A stretch of DNA of 10,080 nt, from positions 1 to 10,080 of the forward strand of contig JBEKNT010000248.1 of assembly GCA_049522565.1 (NCBI GenBank), given 5' to 3'. How positions within the stretch are numbered: position 1 is the first letter of the stretch; each line of letters begins with the position of its first letter. The stretch comes from JASHVB01 sp049522565. GTDB lineage: Bacteria; Pseudomonadota; Alphaproteobacteria; Acetobacterales; Acetobacteraceae. The notes under the pieces were generated by a model. That model was not told the DNA's origin. It did no database searches and saw only the letters and a program-made list of their open reading frames with translations. The translations under genes and the position numbers were made by a program. Below, in pieces: positions 1 through 7,438 of this stretch.

Positions 1-15
1 GGAGATCGAGCGTAG

Positions 16-38
16 ATGGCCCGGTCAAGCCCGGCCAT
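16..38 (-). terminator. Imperfect hairpin just past the end of the first LLM gene
   Basis: This stretch folds as a stem with six outer pairs (ATGGCC with GGCCAT), one internal mismatch, two more pairs and a short TCAAG loop. It lies 9 bases beyond the stop codon of the minus-strand LLM gene, which is the right place for a transcription terminator. No T-run follows on the minus strand, so a classical intrinsic terminator is not proven. It may instead be a small dispersed palindrome of a type common between proteobacterial genes. Confidence 0.3.
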
Positions 39-47
39 GAGGGGCGG

Positions 48-1001
48 TTACCGCAGCTTCTCTAGCACGTCGTCGCGGAAGCGGCGCATGTTGTCGATCG
101 TCGCCTCGGTCGTGGTAGCGAACAGCCGGACATCCACGGCGCTGACTCCCAGATCCTCCAGCGCGCGGATGTCGCCGGCATAGTCCGCGGCGCCGCCGGT
201 GAACATCTCGCCGGCACCGTCGATCGTCCGCCGCGGGCGCGCGCTCGGCCCGGCCAGAACACGCAGCGCGATTGCGATGGTCGCAGGATCGCGTCCGGCC
301 TTCTCTGCTATACCACGCAGTTTGGCGATGCCGGATTTGAAGCGGTCCACCGTGTTCATCGGTAGTTGCGGATTGGTGCCAACGGGGTACCAGCAATCGG
401 CATAGCGCGCGGTGCGGCGCAGCGCGGGGCCGCTCTCGCCGCCGACCCAGATCGGGATCGGCTGCTGCGGCGGCTTGGGCGCGAATGTCACGTCATCGAA
501 TTTCACGTATTTGCCATCGAAGCGTGGCGCGTCCTTGGTCCATAGCTCCTTGCACACCGCCATCCACTCGTCGGTGACGTGGCCACGGTCGTCGAATGGC
601 GCGGCGCCGATCGCCTCGAACTCCTCACGGCACCAGCCGACGCCGATGCCGAGCGTCAGGCGGCCCTTCGACAGGTGGTCGATGGTGGACAGGATTTTCG
701 CCGTCAGCACCGCCGGGCGATGCGGCACCACCATCACCGACAGCACGAAGCGCAGCTTCGCGGTGATCCCCGCAATGAACGCTGTCGTCGCCAACTGTTC
801 GAGCCAGGCCGCCGCCGTGCCGGCGGGGAATTCGCCGCTGTTGGTATAGGGGTATTTCGACTCGAGATTGCGTGGCACCATGATGTGGTCGCTGACCGTC
901 ACGTAGTCGAAGCCCAGCGCCTCACCTTCGGTGATGATCCGCACGACGCTGTCCGGTTCGATCAGCGGTCCGGAGGTTGGCGCGTTGAAGCCGATTTGCA
1001 T
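48..1001 (-). CDS. Luciferase-like (LLM) class F420-dependent oxidoreductase, tandem copy A
   Basis: This is a 317-aa TIM-barrel oxidoreductase of the bacterial luciferase-like superfamily, close to the TIGR03619-type F420-dependent group, presumably cytosolic. The sequence shows SDH at residues 37-39, VVPHRPAVLTAK near 91-102, GRLTLGIGVGWCREEFEA at 113-130 and IWVGGES at 184-190, the usual cofactor-binding landmarks. The ATG is preceded by GGGAG at a 7-base spacing and matches the start of the tandem copy. It follows its paralogue in the same direction after a 67-base gap. By hand count the two are about 69% identical without gaps; identity drops to about half over the last 77 residues, so their substrates may differ. 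F420 rather than FMN use is inferred from the neighbouring F420 genes. The substrate is unknown. Confidence 0.9.
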   Translation of the reverse strand: MQIGFNAPTSGPLIEPDSVVRIITEGEALGFDYVTVSDHIMVPRNLESKYPYTNSGEFPAGTAAAWLEQLATTAFIAGITAKLRFVLSVMVVPHRPAVLTAKILSTIDHLSKGRLTLGIGVGWCREEFEAIGAAPFDDRGHVTDEWMAVCKELWTKDAPRFDGKYVKFDDVTFAPKPPQQPIPIWVGGESGPALRRTARYADCWYPVGTNPQLPMNTVDRFKSGIAKLRGIAEKAGRDPATIAIALRVLAGPSARPRRTIDGAGEMFTGGAADYAGDIRALEDLGVSAVDVRLFATTTEATIDNMRRFRDDVLEKLR

Positions 1002-1013
1002 GGGAGATCTCCC
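1002..1013 (-). promoter_or_regulatory. 12-bp perfect palindrome containing the ribosome binding site of LLM copy A
   Basis: GGGAGATCTCCC is self-complementary and directly precedes the start codon. Its GGGAG half is the only plausible Shine-Dalgarno sequence for this gene. In RNA the two halves are too close to form a stable hairpin, so a protein-bound operator or simple coincidence is as likely as translational control. Confidence 0.3.
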
Positions 1014-1027
1014 GCAAAAAGAAGGGC

Positions 1028-1055
1028 CTCCCCTCTCCCCTTGTGGGAGGGGGAG
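1028..1055. repeat. C-rich/G-rich palindrome, dispersed family, copy 1
   Basis: The arms CTCCCCTCTCCC and GGGAGGGGGAG pair with one bulged base around a CTTGT-type loop. Read on the minus strand, it carries the same CTCCCCCTCCCACAAGGGGAG core as the copy near the right end of the window, and related units build the large palindrome near 7.48 kb. It lies between the two tandem LLM genes, where it could attenuate read-through from the upstream copy or stabilise its 3' end. Confidence 0.7.
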
Positions 1056-1068
1056 TCCTCTGATGAAC

Positions 1069-2022
1069 CTACCGCACCTTGGTCATCACCTCGTCGCGGA
1101 AGCGGCGCATGTTGTCGAGCGTCGCCGCCAGGGTCGGACCGAACATGCCGAAATCGAATGCGCTCACGCCCACTTCGGATAGCGCCTTGATGTCGCCGGC
1201 GAAGTCGGCCGCGCCGCCGGAGAACAACTTGCGCTCGCCATCGACCGTTCCCTTCGGCTGCGCCTCGGGATTCGACGACACGCGATAGGTCAACCCGACA
1301 TCCGACGGCTTGCGCCCGGCCTTCTCTGTCATGTTGCGCAGCTTCGCCACGCCGGCCTTGAAGCGGCCGAGCGTGTCCATCGGGAATTGCGGATTGGTGC
1401 CGATCGGATACCAGGCGTCGCCGTATTTCGCGGTGCGGCGCATCGCCGGGCCGCTCTCGCCGCCGACCCAGATCGGGATGGGGTTCTGCACCGGCTTGGG
1501 CGGAAACATCACGTCAGCAAACTTCACATATTTGCCGTCGAATTTCGGCGCGTCGCTGGTCCACAGCTCCTTGCAGACCATCATCCATTCGTCGGTCACG
1601 TGGCCGCGGTCCTCGAACGGCGGGGCACCGATCGCTTCGAATTCTTCCTTGCACCAGCCGGCACCGATGCCCAGGGTGAGCCGCCCCTTCGACAGATAGT
1701 CCAGCGTGGCCAGGATCTTCGCCGTCAGCACCGCCGGGCGATGCGGCACCACCATCACCGAGGTGACGATGCGCAGCTTCGACGTCGCCGCCGCGATGAA
1801 GGTCGCCGCGGTCAATTGCTCCAGCCGCGGCGCCGCGGCACCGGACGGGAATTCTCCCGACTCGGAATACGGGTAGCGCGAGGCGATGCTGGTGGGGATC
1901 ATCACGTGGTCGCTGACCGTCACGTAGTCGAAGCCCAACTGTTCGGCCTCGGTAGCGATACGCACCAGGCTGTCGGGGCCGATCAAGGGACCGCTGGTGG
2001 GCGCGCTGCATCCGATCTGCAT
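1069..2022 (-). CDS. Luciferase-like (LLM) class F420-dependent oxidoreductase, tandem copy B
   Basis: This 317-aa protein has exactly the same length as the downstream copy and aligns with it without gaps. It carries the same landmarks: SDH at 37-39, PHRP at 93-96, the GRLTLGIGAGWCKEEFEA block at 113-130 and IWVGGES at 184-190. These place it in the F420-dependent LLM oxidoreductases. The chosen ATG has a strong GGGAGGAA ribosome binding site; an in-frame extension 14 codons upstream lacks family similarity and would include that site. It is the promoter-proximal gene of the minus-strand pair and diverges from the LLM-fbiC operon. Reduction or oxidation of an organic substrate with F420 is a family-level inference, and no specific substrate can be read from the sequence. 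Confidence 0.9.
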   Translation of the reverse strand: MQIGCSAPTSGPLIGPDSLVRIATEAEQLGFDYVTVSDHVMIPTSIASRYPYSESGEFPSGAAAPRLEQLTAATFIAAATSKLRIVTSVMVVPHRPAVLTAKILATLDYLSKGRLTLGIGAGWCKEEFEAIGAPPFEDRGHVTDEWMMVCKELWTSDAPKFDGKYVKFADVMFPPKPVQNPIPIWVGGESGPAMRRTAKYGDAWYPIGTNPQFPMDTLGRFKAGVAKLRNMTEKAGRKPSDVGLTYRVSSNPEAQPKGTVDGERKLFSGGAADFAGDIKALSEVGVSAFDFGMFGPTLAATLDNMRRFRDEVMTKVR

Positions 2023-2111
2023 CTGTTCCTCCCGCTTGAATTGCGCTGTCGGCGCCGATAGCACACGATGCGGCGGCCCGAGGCAACGTCGCCCTTGGGC
2101 AGGGGGAGTTG
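2023..2111. promoter_or_regulatory. Divergent promoter region between LLM copy B and the LLM-fbiC operon
   Basis: This 89-base gap must drive both directions. On the minus strand, TTGCCT (2086-2081) and TGCTAT (2063-2058) are 17 bases apart, a passable sigma-70-type pair that would leave a leader of about 28 bases. On the plus strand only weak elements are seen: TTGAAT at 2036-2041 and GATAGC near 2057. A G-rich AGGGGGAG at 2101-2108 serves as the ribosome binding site of the plus-strand gene. No clear operator palindrome is visible. Confidence 0.35.
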
Positions 2112-3068
2112 ATGGATTTCGGTATCCATATCGGCACGCGCGGCTGCCTGACCACGCGCGAGACCATCATGACGCTGGCACGGCACGCCGAGGCGTCGGG
2201 CTACGCCTATCTCGGCGTCGCCGATCATCTGATCGTGCCGGCGCAGACCGGCGAGCGCTATCCGTACACCGCCGACGGCGTGTGGCCGGGCGCGCCGACC
2301 GGCGAGTGCTTCGACGCGATCGCCACGCTGGCGTTCATCGCCGGCTGCACGCAGCGCATCAAGCTGCTGACCTCGGTCATCGTGGTGCCGCACCGCCCCG
2401 CGGTGCTGACCGCGAAGCTGCTGCTGACCGCCGACGTGCTATCGGGCGGACGCGTCGTCGCCGGCGTCGGCTCCGGCTGGATGCGCGAGGAATTTGCTGC
2501 CCTCGGCACGCCGCCGTTCGCCGAACGCGGCGCGGTCACCGACGAATATTTGCAGGCGTGGAAGCTGTTGTGGACGCAGGACCGCCCTGCCCTCACCGGC
2601 AGATACACGGACTTTCGCGATGTGGTGTTCATGCCGAAGCCGGTGTCGCAGCCGCATCCGCCGATCTGGGTCGGCGGCGAAAGCGCGGCGGCGCTGCGGC
2701 GCACGGTGCAATTCGGCGACGGCTGGTATCCCGTGTCGAACAACCAGAAGATCCCGCTGAACACCCCGGCGCGGCTGAAGGCCGGGATCGAATCGCTGCA
2801 TCGCGCGGCAGAGAAGGCGGGGCGCGATCCGGCGTCGATCGATATCGGCTATGTCTGGTTCATGCCGCCAAGCTGGACGGAGCGGCCGGGGCCGGACGGC
2901 GGACGCCAGATGTTCTCCGGCAGCGCCGATGCTATGCTGGCGGATGCCGCCGCGCTCGGCCAGGCCGGCGTGCGGCATGTGATCGTCTATTTGCAGCGGC
3001 CGACCATCGAGCAAACGCTCGATGTGCAGCAGCGCTTCGCCGAAGATGTGGTGCGGAAGGTAGCATGA
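2112..3068 (+). CDS. Luciferase-like (LLM) class F420-dependent oxidoreductase coupled to fbiC
   Basis: This is a 318-aa LLM-superfamily oxidoreductase and a more distant paralogue of the two minus-strand copies. It has ADH at 37-39 where they have SDH, PHRPAVLTAK at 93-102, GGRVVAGVGSGWMREEFAA at 112-130 and IWVGGES at 185-191. I start it at the ATG just after an AGGGGGAG site; a TTG one codon earlier is also possible. Its TGA stop overlaps the ATG of fbiC by 4 bp, so translation of the two is probably coupled. A protein made in step with Fo synthase is likely a dedicated F420 user, or might act in deazaflavin metabolism itself; this is inference. The region after residue 210 diverges most from the tandem copies. 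Confidence 0.88.
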   Translation: MDFGIHIGTRGCLTTRETIMTLARHAEASGYAYLGVADHLIVPAQTGERYPYTADGVWPGAPTGECFDAIATLAFIAGCTQRIKLLTSVIVVPHRPAVLTAKLLLTADVLSGGRVVAGVGSGWMREEFAALGTPPFAERGAVTDEYLQAWKLLWTQDRPALTGRYTDFRDVVFMPKPVSQPHPPIWVGGESAAALRRTVQFGDGWYPVSNNQKIPLNTPARLKAGIESLHRAAEKAGRDPASIDIGYVWFMPPSWTERPGPDGGRQMFSGSADAMLADAAALGQAGVRHVIVYLQRPTIEQTLDVQQRFAEDVVRKVA

Positions 3069-5425
3069 CGGATCAGGAATTTTCCGGTTGGATCGAAACC
3101 GCGCCGCTGGCCGAACTGATGGCGGCGGCGGCGGCGAAGCGCGACGCCGCGTTCGGCCGGCTGGTGTCATACTCGCGCAAGGTCTTCATTCCGCTGACCA
3201 AACTGTGCCGCGACGTCTGCCACTACTGCACGTTTGCCGAACGGCCGCGCGCCGGCCGGCCGGCCTACCTGTCGCCCGACGACGTGCTGGCGATCGCCCG
3301 CGCCGGTGCCGCCGCCGGCTGCACCGAGGCACTGTTCACCCTCGGCGACAAGCCGGAACTGCGTTATCGCGCGGCGCGCGAGGCGCTGGCCGAACGCGGC
3401 CACACCACGACGATCGGCTATCTGCGCGAGATGTGCGCGCTGGTGCTGAAGGAAACTTCTCTCCTTCCGCACGTCAATCCGGGCGTGATGACGCGGGAAG
3501 AAATCGCGGCGCTGCGCGAAGTCTCCGCCAGCCAGGGCGTCATGCTGGAATCTGCCAGCGCCCGCCTGTGCGAACCGGGCCAGGTGCATTACGGCTCGCC
3601 GGACAAGCACCCGGCAGCGCGACTGGAAACCATTGCGCTGGCCGGTGAGCTGAACGTTCCGTTCACCACCGGCATCCTGATCGGCATCGGCGAGACGCGG
3701 GCGGAACGACTGGAATCGCTGATCGCGATCCGCGACCTGCACGCGCGCTATGGCCATATCGGCGAAGTCATCGTGCAGAACTTCCGTGCCAAGCCGAACA
3801 CCAAGCGAGCGGACGCGCCGGATCCCGATCTCGACGATCTGCTGTGGAGCATCGCTGCGGCGCGGCTGATCCTGCCGGACGACGTGCATGTCCAGGCGCC
3901 GCCGAATCTTTCGCCCGGCGTCTACGAAAACCTGATCGCCGCCGGCATCGACGATTGGGGCGGCGTGTCGCCGGTGACGCCCGATCATGTGAACCCCGAG
4001 GCGCCGTGGCCACTGCTCGATGTTCTTGCGCAACGAACTGCGGAGATGGGCAAGATCCTTGTGGCACGGCTGCCGGCCTATCCGTCCGCCGTGGCGCAGC
4101 CGGAACGCTGGTTCGCGCCGAAGATTGCGACACGCGTGCGGCAGATGGCCGACAGCGAAGGCTGGGCGCGCGACGACGACTGGGCGCCGGGAGTCACCGT
4201 GGCGCCGGGGGAAAAACCCGCCCTGCTGGACAGCGTCGATCCGCTGATCGAGGCAGCGATCGCCAAGGCCACCGCCGGACGCCGGCTGGATGAAGCCGAG
4301 ATCGTGCGGCTGTTTTCCGCGCGCGATGCCGATTATCACCGCGTCACCGTCGCCGCCGACGAACTGCGCCAGGCGGTCAGCGGCGACACCGTGCGCTACG
4401 TGGTGAACCGCAACATCAACTACACCAACATCTGTTACTATCGCTGCAAATTCTGCGCCTTCTCCAAGGGAAAGACGCACGAGGCGCTGCGCGGCACGCC
4501 GTACGACCTCGACTGGGCAGAGATCGTGCGCCGGGCGCGCGAGGCGTGGGATCGCGGTGCGACGGAGGTCTGCCTGCAAGGCGGCATCCATCCCGACTAT
4601 ACCGGCGCCACCTATGTCGGCATCTGCAAGGCGATCAAGGCGGCGGTGCCCGGCATGCACATCCACGCGTTTTCGCCGCTGGAGGTGACGCAGGGTGCGG
4701 CGACGTTGGGGCGCTCGCTATCGGAGTTCCTCGCTGAACTGAAGGACGCCGGGCTGGGAACCTTGCCGGGCACCGCAGCGGAAATCCTCGACGACGAAAT
4801 CCGGGCGATCATCTGCCCGGACAAGATCAACACGGCGCAATGGGTGGCGGTGGCGCGCGCGGCGCATGCGCTGGGGCTGCGCACCACTTCCACCATCATG
4901 TATGGCCATGTCGAGACTCCGGAAAGCTGGGCGCGGCATCTGCTGGTGCTGCGCGACCTGCAAGCGGAAACCGGCGGCTTCACCGAGTTCGTGCCGCTGC
5001 CCTTCGTGCATATGGAAGCGCCGATGTACCTGCGCGGCATGGCACGCAAGGGGCCGACCCTGCGCGAGGCGGTGCTGATGCACGCCGTGGCGCGGCTGGT
5101 GCTGCATCCGCTGATCACCAACATCCAGACGTCGTGGGTGAAGATGGGGCCGGAGGGCGCGGCGATGTGCTTGAATGCCGGCGCCAACGACCTCGGCGGC
5201 ACGCTGATGAACGAAAGCATTTCGCGCGCCGCCGGCACCCAGCACGGGCAGGAATTTCCGCCGGAGGCGATGGAGGCGCTGATCCACCGCATCGGCCGCA
5301 ATCCGACGCAGCGCGACACGATGTACCGTCCGGTGTCGAACGATCGTCGCGCGTCGTCGTTCGGCGCACCCGAGCTGGCGCCGGTGATACAGACGCCGCC
5401 GCGCAAGGTGCTGGCAGCGGAATAG
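3065..5425 (+). CDS. fbiC: Bifunctional Fo synthase (7,8-didemethyl-8-hydroxy-5-deazariboflavin synthase), fused CofG-CofH
   Basis: This 786-aa protein holds two radical-SAM enzymes that build the deazaflavin chromophore of F420. The CofH half attaches a tyrosine-derived unit to a pyrimidine intermediate of flavin synthesis and the CofG half closes the ring to give Fo. The order is CofG then CofH, as in actinobacterial FbiC. The CofG half has its 4Fe-4S motif CRDVCHYC with cysteines at 48, 52 and 55. The CofH half has CYYRCKFC with cysteines at 457, 461 and 464. Both keep CxxxCxxC, so both look active. A linker rich in charged residues runs from about 361 to 420. Its length is somewhat under the mycobacterial protein. 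The open frame continues more than 1 kb upstream, but that part is the out-of-frame shadow of the LLM gene. The ATG used here overlaps the LLM stop as ATGA and has GGAAGG four bases before it. Confidence 0.96.
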   Translation: MTDQEFSGWIETAPLAELMAAAAAKRDAAFGRLVSYSRKVFIPLTKLCRDVCHYCTFAERPRAGRPAYLSPDDVLAIARAGAAAGCTEALFTLGDKPELRYRAAREALAERGHTTTIGYLREMCALVLKETSLLPHVNPGVMTREEIAALREVSASQGVMLESASARLCEPGQVHYGSPDKHPAARLETIALAGELNVPFTTGILIGIGETRAERLESLIAIRDLHARYGHIGEVIVQNFRAKPNTKRADAPDPDLDDLLWSIAAARLILPDDVHVQAPPNLSPGVYENLIAAGIDDWGGVSPVTPDHVNPEAPWPLLDVLAQRTAEMGKILVARLPAYPSAVAQPERWFAPKIATRVRQMADSEGWARDDDWAPGVTVAPGEKPALLDSVDPLIEAAIAKATAGRRLDEAEIVRLFSARDADYHRVTVAADELRQAVSGDTVRYVVNRNINYTNICYYRCKFCAFSKGKTHEALRGTPYDLDWAEIVRRAREAWDRGATEVCLQGGIHPDYTGATYVGICKAIKAAVPGMHIHAFSPLEVTQGAATLGRSLSEFLAELKDAGLGTLPGTAAEILDDEIRAIICPDKINTAQWVAVARAAHALGLRTTSTIMYGHVETPESWARHLLVLRDLQAETGGFTEFVPLPFVHMEAPMYLRGMARKGPTLREAVLMHAVARLVLHPLITNIQTSWVKMGPEGAAMCLNAGANDLGGTLMNESISRAAGTQHGQEFPPEAMEALIHRIGRNPTQRDTMYRPVSNDRRASSFGAPELAPVIQTPPRKVLAAE

Positions 5426-5471
5426 GCGGCGGCCGGTCGCCGGCGCAGTCGGAACGCGCGACAGACCCCGG

Positions 5472-6449
5472 CTACAGCGTGAACAGCTTGCCCACCGCCG
5501 ACGGGACCACGATCCGGTCGCCGAGGGCACGTTCAAGCGCGCTCATCGCCCGCCAGCCGGTGCAATGCCCGGCGATGATGTGGTCGAGCCCGAAGCCCGC
5601 GAGATCGCGTACGGTATCTGGAATGATCGCTTCGGTCGGTCCGGCCAGGTGAAAGCCACCCATCACGGCATGCAGCTTCACGCCGGGAAAGCTGGCCCGC
5701 GCATGATGCAGCACATTGACGATCCCGGCGTGCGAGCAACCGCTGAACACGACCAGCCCCTTGTCCCGCACGTGCACTGCCAGAAACCGTTCGTCGACGA
5801 CCAGCGGCTCCGGCTCCCACGGCGCATCCGGCGCGATCCGGCGCACCTGCTGGTCCAGTCCTTTTTCGTAGCTCGTGATCCGGGGAATCTCGCCGCTGAT
5901 AAAGAACATGTCGTCCAGGCAGATCGCCGGCGCGGTGGTGACGATCGGCTCCGCCCCGAACGTCGCCCATGCATCCCGCGTCGGAAACGGCTCCCCGGGA
6001 AGTACGCCACCATCGGGCATTCGCAGGCCGCGCTCCTGGAACATCGCGGGATGCAGGAACAACGGCACCGAGCCGCCGCCCTTGGCCGCGCGGATCATGG
6101 CCAGGGCGCGGGGAATGCCGCCGGCGTGGTCCCAATGGCCGTGCGACAGCGTCACCGCAGCAATCGCCGCGAAATCGACCCCCAGGCGGGTGCCGTTCAT
6201 CTCCATCGCGAAGTCGGCGGGACCGCCATCGAACATCATCGTCTTCGGGCCGTTCGGTCCGTATGCGGTGATGACCAACGACAACCCGTGCGCCGCGCAG
6301 CAGAACACCGCACCGGAGGTCGGGCGCATCCCGCGGCGCAGCAACCGGGCGGATTCACGCGTAACGAACGCCGGGGTGGACGACAAGAGGTCGGTCACAT
6401 TGTCCACCAGGACCAGAACCTCGATACGGTCGGCTGGCATCAGGGGCAT
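5472..6449 (-). CDS. Metallo-beta-lactamase-fold hydrolase, COG1237 (dihydropterin ribofuranosyl-aminobenzene phosphate synthase-like)
   Basis: This 325-aa MBL-fold protein has an N-terminal VLVDNVTD segment (residues 14-20), FDGGP around 73-77 and the metal-binding SHGHWDH, with H103, H105, D107 and H108. Further ligand candidates are H240 in SGCSHAGIVN, H267 in GGFHL and H295 in AGHCTGW. This layout fits COG1237, whose members are often annotated as 7,8-dihydropterin-6-methyl-4-(beta-D-ribofuranosyl)-aminobenzene-5'-phosphate synthase, a methanopterin-related name; the true reaction is poorly established. The start is the ATG preceded by GGAAAGGG at six bases; an upstream in-frame start would add 32 residues that do not look like the family. 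It converges on fbiC with only 46 bases between the stop codons. A role linked to F420 or pterin chemistry is suggested only by position. No signal peptide is seen. Confidence 0.85.
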   Translation of the reverse strand: MPLMPADRIEVLVLVDNVTDLLSSTPAFVTRESARLLRRGMRPTSGAVFCCAAHGLSLVITAYGPNGPKTMMFDGGPADFAMEMNGTRLGVDFAAIAAVTLSHGHWDHAGGIPRALAMIRAAKGGGSVPLFLHPAMFQERGLRMPDGGVLPGEPFPTRDAWATFGAEPIVTTAPAICLDDMFFISGEIPRITSYEKGLDQQVRRIAPDAPWEPEPLVVDERFLAVHVRDKGLVVFSGCSHAGIVNVLHHARASFPGVKLHAVMGGFHLAGPTEAIIPDTVRDLAGFGLDHIIAGHCTGWRAMSALERALGDRIVVPSAVGKLFTL

Positions 6450-6821
6450 GGTGAGGCCCTTTCCGGTCTCGGCGGCATGGACATCATGCGGCCGTACGAG
6501 GGGATGGCACAATCCGGCGCGGACCGGATACGATCGCCCACCCATCCCGCGAGCAAAGCAGGCGCTGCTGACCCGCCGCGGTCCCGTAGCTGCGCCACAG
6601 TGTCCTGTGTCGGAGCGCAGCAGCAGCGTGCGCCGGGCTGCGTCATCCCGTGGTTCTCACGGGCCGAAGACCTCACAAAGGCGGCACTATAGACGCCACT
6701 TCCCTGCTCCGTACTGACCCGTACGAGCAATTCCGAATTTCGCCGCAATCCCCCTCCATGCTTGGCTGAATGGCGTGGCGGCAGAACACGACCTGCCGAT
6801 CCAGCGAGAGGAGTAGGCCCG
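6450..6821. other. 372-base divergent intergenic region
   Basis: This is the gap between the minus-strand MBL gene and the plus-strand small-protein pair. A 102-codon open frame on the minus strand starts here, but its composition and its lack of a ribosome binding site suggest chance. A sigma-70-like -10 element is visible around 6686-6693: TATAGT on the minus strand and TATAGA on the plus strand share the same bases. Neither has a convincing -35 element at the right spacing. I looked for a cobalamin- or SAM-type riboswitch and saw none. The long leader of the MBL gene (over 200 bases if the -10 is real) remains unexplained. Confidence 0.4.
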
Positions 6822-7019
6822 ATGCGCCCAGACCCATGCGATGCGGACCGCCCGCAGTCTCACGACAATGCGATGACCCAGGTGGCGAAGCGGCTGCGTC
6901 GCAAGCGTGAGCGGGTCTTGGCCCGGCCGGTGGGACGGCAAGCGACCGCGCTCGTCGTTGCGAATTTCGGGATGATCCTTGGCCTGCTGTGCATCTGGGC
7001 GATGACCGTCAACCTCTGA
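6822..7019 (+). CDS. Small single-helix membrane protein, 65 aa, unknown function
   Basis: I do not recognise this family. The ATG is preceded by GAGAGGAG eight bases upstream, a strong ribosome binding site, which favours it over an in-frame start 20 codons earlier. The first 18 residues are polar. A very basic stretch (KRLRRKRERVLARP, near 23-36) follows, then one hydrophobic helix from about residue 42 to 62 that ends almost at the C-terminus. This suggests a protein held in the inner membrane by its tail with the N-terminus in the cytoplasm. A second small gene follows 41 bases later on the same strand, probably in one transcript. It sits between the two F420 blocks, but nothing in it points to F420. 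Confidence 0.6.
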   Translation: MRPDPCDADRPQSHDNAMTQVAKRLRRKRERVLARPVGRQATALVVANFGMILGLLCIWAMTVNL

Positions 7020-7060
7020 CCGTTACCGCGTCACGTTTGCCACAGCGAAGGGAGCGTGTG

Positions 7061-7327
7061 ATGCAAGCCAACGTGTTTCCCCGCGAGCCGAAGATCCGCC
7101 CCGCCGAAAATCCAGCCGCTGACCGGCACCGTCCGATGTTTACCCCCGACGAGTTCCAGCAGTTGGGCATGTTCCGTATTGCCTACCTGACGGGCGCGCG
7201 GAGCAGTGAGGGCGTCAAGGTCACGATCCACGGCGCCGACGGAATGGCGGTCGCGGTCGCCGATACGATCGCCCATGCGGTGGATCTTGCGAACCAGCTC
7301 GGGCTGGCGCTGGTCGCGGTGCATTGA
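7061..7327 (+). CDS. DUF1150-like small protein, 88 aa
   Basis: The ATG follows GAAGGGAG at a 6-base spacing, so it is preferred to an in-frame ATG inside the preceding gene. The N-terminal 25 residues are polar and proline-rich. The rest reads LGMFRIAYL near 35-43, an IHGADGMAVAVAD segment near 57-69, and ends in VAVH. This order (LG..-AY-, then ADG..-AVAD, then a C-terminal V.VH) resembles the alphaproteobacterial DUF1150 family of short proteins with no assigned reaction. I assigned it by pattern memory only. It is soluble, lacks cysteines and has no signal peptide. It is the second gene of a two-gene plus-strand unit and is followed by a palindrome-rich spacer. Confidence 0.6.
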   Translation: MQANVFPREPKIRPAENPAADRHRPMFTPDEFQQLGMFRIAYLTGARSSEGVKVTIHGADGMAVAVADTIAHAVDLANQLGLALVAVH

Positions 7328-7360
7328 TGGATCATCCGAAGGGTCTGCGCGCCGCGTAGC

Positions 7361-7412
7361 GTTTCATTGCGAGTTGACCACCGGCCGGTGGCCGACCCGC
7401 CCTGTATGAAAC
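7361..7412. repeat. Nested inverted repeats after the small-gene pair
   Basis: GTTTCAT at the left end and ATGAAAC at the right end are exact inverted copies. Between them, at 7378-7391, lies a perfect 14-bp palindrome CCACCGGCCGGTGG. The two symmetries are offset by two bases, so they may not form one structure. The position 34 bases past the stop codon suits an RNA 3'-end structure for the small-gene transcript, but there is no T-run. Confidence 0.4.
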
Positions 7413-7438
7413 AGCCAGGCCGGCGGGGAGAGAAGGCG

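Noticed and set aside
1997..3064. Upstream extension of the fbiC open frame to over 1,100 codons, as if a new N-terminal domain were fused to FbiC
   Set aside because: The extension is arginine-rich, low-complexity and lies out of frame over the LLM gene, which has clear family motifs. The ATG overlapping the LLM stop has a ribosome binding site and gives a normal FbiC N-terminus.
3167..4666. A 499-codon open frame antisense to fbiC
   Set aside because: Its histidine-, arginine- and alanine-rich product is typical of the antisense of a high-GC gene; no motif or ribosome binding site supports it.
6450..6680. Possible riboswitch in the leader of the MBL gene
   Set aside because: I looked for conserved cobalamin- and SAM-type sequence blocks and found none; only generic GC-rich pairing is present.
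5565..6692. A 375-codon plus-strand open frame over the MBL gene
   Set aside because: It is antisense to an enzyme with intact metal-binding motifs and has no family resemblance.
6440..6748. A 102-codon minus-strand open frame upstream of the MBL gene
   Set aside because: Irregular composition, no ribosome binding site and overlap with the MBL start; most likely untranslated leader.
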